The notes under the pieces were generated by a model. That model made no database searches. It saw nothing but the letters and a program-made list of their open reading frames with translations, and had not been told where the DNA came from. Positions 1 to 6,182 of a stretch of 9,236 nt of DNA are shown piece after piece (position 1 is the stretch's first letter; each line of letters opens with the position of its first letter). Source of the stretch: Myxococcales bacterium (GTDB lineage: Bacteria; Myxococcota; Polyangia; Polyangiales; Polyangiaceae). The position numbers and the translations under genes were made by a program. The stretch covers positions 1 through 9,236 of the forward strand of contig JAGQIY010000414.1 in NCBI GenBank assembly GCA_020430865.1, given 5' to 3'.

Positions 1-2
1 CC

Positions 3-797
3 AAGGACGACGGCGGCAAGAACCGGCGCGGCTTCTACTGGAGCGCGTGCCGGCACCTTGCGGATCTCGAGGACACCGAGGAGGTCGGGCGCGAGGCCGC
101 GCGGCGCACGCTCCGCCAGCTCGGCGCGCGCAAGGTCGAGACATGCGAGGCCCCGGTGGTCTTCGACCCAGACGTGGCGCGCTCCATCGTGGGCACCTTC
201 GCTGGCTGCATCACCGGAGGCGCGGTCTGGCGCAAGTCGAGTTACCTTGCGGAAAGAGAAGGAACGAGCGTGGCGAGCCCGCTCGTCACCTTGATCGACG
301 ATCCGCTGCGACCGCGTGCCCCCGGCTCTCGCGCCTTCGATGGCGAAGGCATGCCCTCCCGCAGGAACGTCGTCGTCCAGGACGGCGAGCTCAGGACCTT
401 CCTCCTCGACTGGTACAGCGCTCGCAAGCTAGGTCGGGAGTCGACGCACAGCGCCTCTCGTGGCGGCGCGTCCGTCGGGTCGTCCACCAGCAACTTCGTG
501 CTGCAACCGGGGAAGCTCAGCCGCGAGGAGCTGATCCGCTCCACGAAGCGCGGGCTCTACGTCACCGAGATGATGGGCTTTGGCTTCAACGCAGTGACGG
601 GGGACTTCAGCCGCGGCGCCGCGGGCTTCTGGATCGAAGACGGCGAGCTCGCCTTCCCCGTCAGCGAGATCACCGCGTCTTCGAACCTCGACACGATGCT
701 CAAGAACGTCGACGCGGTCGCCGACGATCTGGTGATGAAGACGTCCGTCGCAGCGCCGACGTTCAGGGTCGCGGGAATGACGATCGCCGGTTCGTGA
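3..797 (+). CDS. pmbA: TldE/PmbA-family protein, C-terminal part (5'-truncated by window edge)
   Basis: The reading frame is open from base 3 to a TGA at 795-797 and gives the last 264 residues of a protein usually about 450 long, so the start lies left of the window. The sequence matches the TldD/PmbA C-terminal domain: a SARKLG segment, and near the end the block VTGDFSRGAAGFWIEDGEL followed by FPVSEIT, which is almost the PmbA signature. No HExxxH zinc motif of the catalytic TldD subunit is visible, although the region where it would lie may be cut off. In the known family, TldD and TldE form a protease acting on unfolded peptides; in E. coli they take part in microcin B17 maturation and CcdA turnover. 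A partner tldD is often adjacent and could lie to the left, which is inference. The gene converges on the helix-turn-helix gene, with 37 bp between the two stop codons. Confidence 0.88.
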   Translation, partial: KDDGGKNRRGFYWSACRHLADLEDTEEVGREAARRTLRQLGARKVETCEAPVVFDPDVARSIVGTFAGCITGGAVWRKSSYLAEREGTSVASPLVTLIDDPLRPRAPGSRAFDGEGMPSRRNVVVQDGELRTFLLDWYSARKLGRESTHSASRGGASVGSSTSNFVLQPGKLSREELIRSTKRGLYVTEMMGFGFNAVTGDFSRGAAGFWIEDGELAFPVSEITASSNLDTMLKNVDAVADDLVMKTSVAAPTFRVAGMTIAGS

Positions 798-834
798 TTC
801 GCACGACCTTGCGAGCTGGGAGCATCGCTGTGCC

Positions 835-1467
835 TCAGGGAATCGGCCGGTCGCGTCGCCGGACCCGGAGTAGTGCGGCGAGGCTCCCTGGGTCGAGCAA
901 CTCCAGCGTTTCGTAGCCCTGCGCGTCGCTGGGTGGCTCGCCCACCCAGACCACGCGGCAGTCCTCGCAGGCGCGCTCGATCGCCGCCCGGAAGGCCTTG
1001 AGGTCGACTCCCTGCATCTGCTGGGCGACGACGACCACCATCAGCGGTCGGTGAGAGGGGCACATGACCAGGGCGTCCAGCGGGTTCTCCAGGCTGATCG
1101 CACCCCGGGGCAGACCGAGCAACGCCGCCTGGGCGTCTGCCGCCACCAGCAGCAAGGGGCAACGGCAACTCAGCTCGTCTGGCACCGGGAAACCGGATCG
1201 GCGCATGAACTCGGCCACGTCTTCCGCACGGAACCGCAAGTGCCGACCGGGGGTGCGGAAGTGCGGGATGCGGCCGTCCGCGACCCAGTTGTGAACCGTC
1301 TTCACACCGCATCCAAGCAGCTCGGCGACCTGACGGGTCGTCAGAGGTGCCTGCTCCTCACGACGGTGAACCTTGATACGAGACCCCGAACTCCTGCCAT
1401 CTTCCCACTCGGGGTGTGTCTCGTGACTCGGGTCGACAGGCGCGTTGGCGGTAGCTCGTTGGTTCAC
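835..1467 (-). CDS. Excisionase/MerR-like helix-turn-helix protein with receiver-like C-terminal half
   Basis: With a GTG start at 1467 the product has 210 residues. Residues 42-90 form an excisionase-family DNA-binding domain: it opens LTTRQVAELLGCGVKTVHNW, continues with GRIPHFRTPGRHLRF, and ends in EDVAEFM. Residues 1-41 are polar and probably disordered. Residues 100-210 alternate hydrophobic strands and helices (CPLLLVAAD, PLMVVVVA, CRVVWVG), resembling a degenerate response-regulator receiver fold, but I see no clear phospho-acceptor Asp in a normal context. The start was chosen because AAAGGGGG lies 5 bases before this GTG. The frame is open further, to a TTG at 1608 that lacks a ribosome-binding site and would add 47 low-complexity residues. 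It is probably a transcription regulator of unknown target. The DNA-binding assignment is strong; the receiver assignment is inference. Confidence 0.8.
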   Translation of the reverse strand: MNQRATANAPVDPSHETHPEWEDGRSSGSRIKVHRREEQAPLTTRQVAELLGCGVKTVHNWVADGRIPHFRTPGRHLRFRAEDVAEFMRRSGFPVPDELSCRCPLLLVAADAQAALLGLPRGAISLENPLDALVMCPSHRPLMVVVVAQQMQGVDLKAFRAAIERACEDCRVVWVGEPPSDAQGYETLELLDPGSLAALLRVRRRDRPIP

Positions 1468-1471
1468 TTTG

Positions 1472-1479
1472 GCCCCCTT
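1472..1479 (-). promoter_or_regulatory. Ribosome-binding site deciding the GTG start at 1467
   Basis: On the minus strand the bases read AAAGGGGG, then CCAAA, then GTG. This purine run is the only Shine-Dalgarno-like sequence near any candidate start of the helix-turn-helix gene, and it favours the GTG at 1467 over the TTG at 1608. Confidence 0.5.
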
Positions 1480-1664
1480 TGGGGTTTGGGGTTTCAGTTC
1501 GCCCCACCGTCGCGAGGGGACGCGATCAGGTGAGAGGAGTTTGGTGGCCGCTGGCGCGGGAAGTGGTGTGCGTGCCGTGCGATCGGAGTTGTTGGGCGGG
1601 GAACCCAATGGGCCTAACGACGCCCCGCTGCGGCCGCGACGAGCCGCAGTGAAGCTAATCTTGG

Positions 1665-1692
1665 TTTATGGAAACGGGCGCGCATTCGTCAA
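1665..1692 (-). promoter_or_regulatory. Possible sigma-70-type promoter for the helix-turn-helix gene
   Basis: On the minus strand TTGACG (1687-1692) is followed after 16 bases by CATAAA (1665-1670), a five-of-six match to the -35 consensus and a four-of-six match to the -10. It sits in an AT-richer patch of an otherwise very GC-rich gap and points toward the gene starting at 1467. It would give an untranslated leader of about 190 bases, or about 50 if the TTG at 1608 were used. The call rests on pattern matching only. Confidence 0.35.
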
Positions 1693-1946
1693 TTGAAACC
1701 CGCGGTCCAAGCAGAGATTGTCGCGGAACCGGCTTGGTCTGTCAGGGGAGAGCGATCGAGCTCCGGCGCATGGAGGACCGGGTGGCAGCGCCTGGCTGAC
1801 GAAAGGCCGCGAATCCGCCGACGAAATTCCCTGCGCATCGAGCTGGGGGCCGCGCCCGGCGGTCGCGTTCGCCTGAAGACCACAAGACCTACAGAGTCAC
1901 CCCAGGACACCCCGTTTCGACACTGGAACGCCTGAAACCAGCGCTG

Positions 1947-1966
1947 CGTTGGCGCGCCAGCCAACG
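1947..1966 (-). terminator. Hairpin downstream of the lipoprotein gene, possible terminator
   Basis: CGTTGGC and GCCAACG pair perfectly over 7 bp around a 6-base loop, 35 bases past the lipoprotein stop codon. On the minus strand it is followed only by a short TTT about 10 bases later, so it is at best a weak intrinsic terminator. The loop and left arm contain the palindrome GGCGCGCC. Confidence 0.3.
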
Positions 1967-2001
1967 GCCGGGCAGATCGATGCGAGATCCAGCACCCGCA
2001 C

Positions 2002-3471
2002 TCAGTCTTCTGGGTCGAAGTAGTTGGCTCCGCCGGGAGACGCCCCCGGTGCGCCATGGATCTGGAAGGACGTGAGGACATCACTCAGCTCCGGTGTCCG
2101 TCGGGCAACGCTATACCCGGCTCGGTCCTGTTTCAATGGCGGAATGGATGACAACAGCTTGCCGTCCGCAGCTCGCAGGATCAGCGGCTCGCCCGCGTTG
2201 GAGATCCCGCTCCGACCGAGCTGTTCGAGCACGATCAGCCGCACCTCCTTCGAGGGTGACAGGTCGAAGGGGTAATCGCGATCATACTCAGGGGTGACGA
2301 GGAGGGCGTACTCGCCTGGCGCCAGTTCCGCCCTGGGGAGTGTCGCTTCACCTGCTCCGTCCTGCAGAACCATCCCTTCGAGCTGAGCGACGCGTGTGCC
2401 GGCGTTCACTACCTCGATCCACTCCTGCGCAGGTTCAGGGCCGTTGGGGTTGGCGAGCACCTCGTTCAGCACCACCTGCGCGGCGGGCCTGGTGGTGCGT
2501 AGCGTGTCCTGGAAGCGGGCGACCTTGCCTGCCAGATCCACGGCGACGAGCGAGTAGTCGTACCGCCGATCGCTTGTCAGACCACGAATCACGAACGAGT
2601 CCGCGGCCTCAGGACCGTATACGTCCGCTCCAAGGCGCAGCGCCCAGAGCTCGTCGAGGGGCTTGCGCACGACAACGTAGGAGTCGGCACTGCGCAGACA
2701 GCCCCTGCCGATGGACAGCTCGTCGGCTTCGCAGTCAATCGCCGGCTCCGCACTGCCAGAGTCACTGGTCAGCAGCGTCGCCGGCAACCACAGGTCGTCG
2801 ACGGCGAGGGGAGCCAAGCAGGACTCCTCCGAAGAGTCGATGGGAGCCAGGCTGAAGCACTCGTCAGCTAGCAGTTCCGAGTCGCCAATCCCCGCGGTAA
2901 CGATTGCCCAGCGCGGACACCCATCGAGCATGACCAACCGCCGCTCGACCGACTTGCCCGGACAGAAGACGGCGACGCCGCCCCCCATGCCGGCGGGAGG
3001 CCAGGCGCGGGACGCGAAGTCGGGCTGCTCCAGGGCCACGTCCACCTCCAACAACAACCCCGAACCGAGCGCGGCTACCGAGTAGCGCTGGCCGCCCTCG
3101 AGCCCCTGCGTGGGCCCCACGAACGCGACCTCCGAGTCGCTGAAACCGCTCCAGGTCAGGGCAGGCACCTCGCGCTCGGTCAAGGACTCTGGAAGGTCAC
3201 GCTCGCGGATGCGGCGCTCGTGGTATTCGCTGAGACTACCCGTGAAGACTCGGAGCGCCGTCGGATCGCCACCAGGCACCTCGAAGCGGGCAACCGCGGC
3301 GATCCCGCCCTCCACTGGCGCGCCGTGAACTCGTATCTCCGCGCCAGATTCGTCCGAAGGCTGGGGCACTTCGAGCGACGGCTCGCACCCGAGCGGCAGC
3401 GTCAGCAAGCAGGCAACGCCTGCAGCGAGCGGATGGTTGGAGCGGGCGTGGCGCGGTCGATTCGGGGTCAC
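2002..3471 (-). CDS. Secreted, probable lipoprotein with C-terminal lamin-tail domain
   Basis: From the GTG at 3471 the product has 489 residues. It opens with a basic n-region (RPRHARSNH), a hydrophobic stretch LAAGVACLLTLPLGC, and a Cys at residue 29. That Cys fits an imperfect lipobox (Leu-Gly-Cys, with Pro rather than Leu at -3), so lipid anchoring is likely but not certain. Residues about 40-140 look like a beta-rich Ig- or FnIII-like region. A middle part holds six cysteines (FCPG, DGCP, DECF, ESCL, DCEA, RGCL) that could form disulfides outside the cytoplasm. From about residue 331 the pattern VVLNEVLANPNG, EWIEVVN, LQDG, LAPGEYALL is a lamin-tail (LTD) domain, which in bacteria occurs in exported proteins and is thought to bind surfaces or DNA. 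A GTG at 3528 in the same frame would place the Cys at position 48, long for a signal peptide, so 3471 is preferred. The function is unknown. Confidence 0.8.
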   Translation of the reverse strand: MTPNRPRHARSNHPLAAGVACLLTLPLGCEPSLEVPQPSDESGAEIRVHGAPVEGGIAAVARFEVPGGDPTALRVFTGSLSEYHERRIRERDLPESLTEREVPALTWSGFSDSEVAFVGPTQGLEGGQRYSVAALGSGLLLEVDVALEQPDFASRAWPPAGMGGGVAVFCPGKSVERRLVMLDGCPRWAIVTAGIGDSELLADECFSLAPIDSSEESCLAPLAVDDLWLPATLLTSDSGSAEPAIDCEADELSIGRGCLRSADSYVVVRKPLDELWALRLGADVYGPEAADSFVIRGLTSDRRYDYSLVAVDLAGKVARFQDTLRTTRPAAQVVLNEVLANPNGPEPAQEWIEVVNAGTRVAQLEGMVLQDGAGEATLPRAELAPGEYALLVTPEYDRDYPFDLSPSKEVRLIVLEQLGRSGISNAGEPLILRAADGKLLSSIPPLKQDRAGYSVARRTPELSDVLTSFQIHGAPGASPGGANYFDPED

Positions 3472-3542
3472 CCGGAGAACTTCGACCGATCCTGGCGCGA
3501 GTTGCTTCCTTCGCTGGCTGGGCAGCACTACCGTGCCCGCTC

Positions 3543-3875
3543 GTGAGCCCCGAAGACATCAAGGAACTGCGCAAGGAACTGAACTGCACGGCGCGTGAGC
3601 TCGCCGAGACCCTCGGACTCGAGCAGAAGGAGATCCTCGCCTGGGAGGACGGAGAGCTGTTCCCCACCAAGCGTTGGGTCAGCGCAATGGAGCGTCTACG
3701 GAAGCAGGGCCCGACCGCGATCAAGAAGAAGCCACGCGGAAAATCCAAGGCGTTGACGGGGGTCGCGCGCATGAACGACCCGGAGCTGTGGTCCATCGTC
3801 CGCAAGTTGCTGACCCATCCTCAGCTGTTCGACCAGGTGAAGGCCCTCGCCAAGGACTACGCAGAGCCGACCTGA
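3543..3875 (+). CDS. Small XRE-like helix-turn-helix protein
   Basis: A 110-residue protein from a GTG start. Residues 3-57 have the XRE/Cro-like layout: MSPEDIKELRKELNCTAREL, then AETLGLEQKEILAWEDGELF and WVSAMERL. The second helix of the motif and the conserved Trp-Glu after it are visible. A lysine-rich linker (IKKKPRGKSK, residues 60-69) leads to a C-terminal helical part (DPELWSIVRKLLTHPQLF). No clear Shine-Dalgarno sequence precedes the start. The gene is divergent from the lipoprotein gene (71 bp apart if that starts at 3471) and its stop lies 3 bp from the scpB stop on the other strand, so their transcripts must overlap at the 3' ends. It is probably a DNA-binding regulator; the target is not evident. 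No toxin partner is adjacent on the same strand. Confidence 0.75.
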   Translation: MSPEDIKELRKELNCTARELAETLGLEQKEILAWEDGELFPTKRWVSAMERLRKQGPTAIKKKPRGKSKALTGVARMNDPELWSIVRKLLTHPQLFDQVKALAKDYAEPT

Positions 3876-3878
3876 AGC

Positions 3879-6182
3879 TCAGTCTTCGTCGTCTTCGTCG
3901 TCTTCGTCGTCTTCGTCTTCGTCGTCGTCGTCGTCGTCGTCGTCTCCGTCTTCGTCGCCCTCGTCGTCGTCGGCAGCACCGACTGGTTGCTCGACTGAGC
4001 TCTCCGTCGTCGATCCGGGTCGATCCTCTCCCCCATCCCAGGCCGCGTCCGGATCCTCTTCGATGGAGAGTTCAGCCCGCGGGGGCTGCTCATCCCAGAC
4101 GTCGGCGTGTGCGCCCCCGCGTTCGTCGTCGTCGTCCGAGTCGTCGTCGTCCGAGTCGTCGTCGTCCGGGTCGTCGTCATCCGGGTCGTCGTCGTCCGGG
4201 TCGTCGTCGTCCGGGTCGTCGTCGTCCGTTTCCGCGCGGTTACGCATGCGCTCGGCTTCCCGCCGCTCGATCTCCTCCAGCTCCGCGCTCAGCAAGCCCG
4301 CGTCCAGGCCCTCGTCGTCATCCCCGAAGGACTCGTCTTCTGCGCGCTCCCTGAAGGCTTGCGTCGGCTCGCCTTCAGCGTCGACAGGCATGGGCTCTTC
4401 GTCGTCCCGCGACATCGCAGGCGAGTCGTCGAACTCGATGGGCCCCGCTGGAGCTTCCTCACCGAGCTCCGTCTGGAACTTGTCCTTCGACTCATCGCTC
4501 AGCTCGGTGAACTCCCGCAGCGTGGGCAGATCCTTCAGGGAGTCGAGGCTGAACAGCTCCAGGAACGCGTCGCTGGTGCCGTACAGCATGGGGCGACCGG
4601 GCTCATCCTTCTTGCCAAGGATACGCACGAGATCGCGCTCCAGTAGACCCTTGAGCACGGGCCCGCAGTCGACGCCACGGATGTCGTCGATCTCGGGGCG
4701 CGTGATCGGCTGACGGTAGGCGATGATCGCCAGCGTCTCCAGCTGAGCGCGGCTCAGGCGCACTGGACGCTGGGCAAGGTGGGTGCGGACGTACTCGCCG
4801 TAGCGAGGGTTCGAGCGAAAGCTGATACCTCCCACGGCCTCGTGAAGGACCATCCCGCGATCGCTGTACTCCGACCGGAGTTCGTCGATGATCTCCTGAG
4901 TGCGCTTCTTGTCGAGCTTGGCCGCGCGGGCAACCTCCTTGACCGTGAGCGGCTTGTCGGAGACGAAGAGCACAGCCTCGATCAAGCCCCTGAGGAAGCC
5001 CTCGGTGTCTTCGATATCGCCTTCGGCAGCGTCCGCTTCACCCTCCCCCGACGAACTCCCGTCGGTGCCATCCGCCTCGCCCTCGATCAGAGTGAGCTGA
5101 GGGCCAGCGCTCGCGTCCCCGTCGCTCGACGCCAGCACCGATCCTCCTGGCTCACCCGCGGCTTCCGCGCTGGCGGCGTCCTCGGAGGCAACGCGCGCAG
5201 GCTCTTCTGCGATCGCGTCGCCTTCTGCGATCGCGTCGCCTTCTGCGATCGCGTCGCCTTCTGCGATCGCGTCGCTTTCTGCGATCGCGTCGCCTTCCGC
5301 GATCGCGTCGCCTTCCGCGTTCTCACTCGTCTTCGACTCGTTGGAGAGGTTGTTCGCCTTCTTCGACGCCTTCTTCGACGCCTTCTTCGACGCCTTCTTC
5401 GACGCCTTCTTCGACGCCTTCTTCGACGCCTTCTTCGACGCCTTCTTCGACGCCTGCTTCTTCTCGGCGGGAGCGGGCGTGGCGGAGGCGTCTGTGGTCT
5501 CGACAGCCTCAACATCCACCTTCGCGGCGTCCCGCTTCGACTTCCGCGAGGCAGCGGTCTTCTTGCTGACTGGCTTCGAGTTCGGCTGCCTGGACGTCGC
5601 CTTCTTGGTGGAGGCCTCCCCGACCTCTTCCGGGCTGCCGTCCATCGCGGCCGCTGGATCCTGGCTGCGTTTGCCTGATTGCGCGGTCGCTTGCTTCTCA
5701 GGTCTGGACCTGGGCGACGCCTTCGAGGATTTCGGCAACCCCTTCGAGGACTTCGACGACTTCTTCGAAGACTTGGGCGACGCCTTCGAGGGCTTGGTCC
5801 CGGTCGCCTGCTGCTCGACGTCACCAGCACCGCCGCCGTCTGCGCTCTCAGCTCGTTCGCTCGCCTCGCCTGGCTCGTTGCCGAGCTTGCCGCGCTTCGA
5901 CCGCACCTGAGTGGGCTTGCTCTGCTGCCTACTGGGTTGCTTGCCCCGCGATTTGCCGGAAGGCTTCTCCGTCACCGTCTTCCCCTCGCCCGCGGCGTCC
6001 ACGACCTCGGCCTGGTCGGACTCGTTCGAAAGGCCCTCGCCGAGCTTGGCGGAGGTCTTCCCGGGCTGCTTCGGCTTCACCTGACGGGCCTTGGACTTGC
6101 TCGCCATAGCCTGCTCCGCTTGCTCGGAGGCGGGTTTCCGCGGGGTCTTGTCACTGCGCTTGGCGCGTTTCGCTTGGGCCAT
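3879..6182 (-). CDS. scpB: Segregation and condensation protein ScpB with large charged tails
   Basis: ScpB is the winged-helix subunit of the SMC-ScpA-ScpB condensin, which compacts and segregates the chromosome. The 767-residue product is about four times the usual length of roughly 190-250. The recognisable core is residues about 395-562: GLIEAVLFVSDKPLT, a first winged helix, then LETLAIIAYRQPITRPEIDD, IRGVD, VLKGLLERDLVRILGKKDEP and GRPMLYGTSDAFLELF, all classic ScpB blocks. Residues 1-280 are rich in Lys, Ser and Ala with a SKKA array (about 244-276). Residues 291-326 are six EGDAIA-type repeats, followed by an acidic linker. Residues 563-767 are acidic, with seven DDDD blocks (about 652-687) and a pure Asp/Glu/Gly ending (738-767). 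The ATG overlaps the scpA stop by one base (TGATG). No good Shine-Dalgarno precedes it, so translation probably depends on coupling to scpA. Core identity is near certain; tail function is unknown. Confidence 0.93.
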   Translation of the reverse strand: MAQAKRAKRSDKTPRKPASEQAEQAMASKSKARQVKPKQPGKTSAKLGEGLSNESDQAEVVDAAGEGKTVTEKPSGKSRGKQPSRQQSKPTQVRSKRGKLGNEPGEASERAESADGGGAGDVEQQATGTKPSKASPKSSKKSSKSSKGLPKSSKASPRSRPEKQATAQSGKRSQDPAAAMDGSPEEVGEASTKKATSRQPNSKPVSKKTAASRKSKRDAAKVDVEAVETTDASATPAPAEKKQASKKASKKASKKASKKASKKASKKASKKASKKANNLSNESKTSENAEGDAIAEGDAIAESDAIAEGDAIAEGDAIAEGDAIAEEPARVASEDAASAEAAGEPGGSVLASSDGDASAGPQLTLIEGEADGTDGSSSGEGEADAAEGDIEDTEGFLRGLIEAVLFVSDKPLTVKEVARAAKLDKKRTQEIIDELRSEYSDRGMVLHEAVGGISFRSNPRYGEYVRTHLAQRPVRLSRAQLETLAIIAYRQPITRPEIDDIRGVDCGPVLKGLLERDLVRILGKKDEPGRPMLYGTSDAFLELFSLDSLKDLPTLREFTELSDESKDKFQTELGEEAPAGPIEFDDSPAMSRDDEEPMPVDAEGEPTQAFRERAEDESFGDDDEGLDAGLLSAELEEIERREAERMRNRAETDDDDPDDDDPDDDDPDDDDPDDDDSDDDDSDDDDERGGAHADVWDEQPPRAELSIEEDPDAAWDGGEDRPGSTTESSVEQPVGAADDDEGDEDGDDDDDDDDEDEDDEDDEDDED
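3882..3971. repeat. Imperfect trinucleotide array encoding the Asp/Glu C-terminus of ScpB
   Basis: The stretch is built almost only of GTC, TTC and CTC triplets on the plus strand, with a run of eight GTC-type codons in the middle. On the coding strand it gives 30 residues made only of Asp, Glu and Gly (residues 738-767), right up to the stop codon. Confidence 0.85.
4125..4230. repeat. 15-bp tandem array encoding seven DDDD blocks in ScpB
   Basis: The unit GTCGTCGTCGTCCGG (plus strand) recurs seven times with only small variants (CGAG in place of CGGG, one CATCC). It encodes DDDD separated by Pro four times and Ser twice. The near identity of codons, not just of amino acids, points to recent copy-number growth. 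Confidence 0.9.
5205..5312. repeat. Six 18-bp tandem repeats encoding EGDAIA in ScpB
   Basis: Six units of TTCTGCGATCGCGTCGCC (plus strand) lie end to end, with one C-to-T change in the fourth and one T-to-C in the sixth. Each contains the palindrome GCGATCGC. On the coding strand they give EGDAIA (one copy ESDAIA), residues about 291-326. Confidence 0.93.
5356..5451. repeat. Eight perfect 12-bp tandem repeats encoding SKKA in ScpB
   Basis: Eight identical units of GCCTTCTTCGAC (plus strand) run without a single mismatch, flanked by one decayed unit at 5452. They encode a regular SKKA array in the basic N-terminal part of ScpB, resembling the lysine-rich tails of linker histones. Confidence 0.95.

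Larger units (their letters stand above)
1468..2001. other. Intergenic region of about 530 bp without a supportable gene
   Basis: Short open frames exist on both strands (for example plus 1693-1935 from a TTG, minus 1689-2084), but they show no recognisable domain, have no convincing ribosome-binding site, and one overlaps the lipoprotein gene. The stretch holds the possible promoter at 1665-1692, a perfect 7-bp hairpin at 1628-1649 (CTGCGGC/GCCGCAG with an 8-base loop) that would fall near the 5' end of the minus-strand transcript, and a 7-bp hairpin at 1947-1966 near the end of the lipoprotein gene. Confidence 0.6.

Noticed and set aside
47..916. Plus-strand Arg-rich open frames over the pmbA fragment
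   Set aside because: They are shifted readings of the TldE-family gene with Arg/Pro-rich, domain-free products.
1051..1533. Plus-strand open frame opposite the helix-turn-helix gene
   Set aside because: No recognisable domain. The opposite strand encodes a clear excisionase-type DNA-binding domain with a ribosome-binding site.
3543..3875. Antitoxin of a toxin-antitoxin pair
   Set aside because: The protein is XRE-like, but no small partner gene lies next to it on the same strand and the flanking genes belong to other processes.
5205..5312. GCGATCGC as the cyanobacterial HIP1 element and hence a cyanobacterial origin
   Set aside because: The octamer appears here because it is part of one tandem protein repeat. 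Gene content and composition do not point to cyanobacteria.
5205..5451. CRISPR-like array from the closely spaced direct repeats
   Set aside because: The repeats are tandem with no unique spacers, lie in frame inside a conserved gene, and have short units.
5087..5830. Minus-strand alternative frame with a very long poly-arginine run
   Set aside because: It is an out-of-frame reading of the SKKA and EGDAIA arrays inside scpB. No start signal and no family resemblance.
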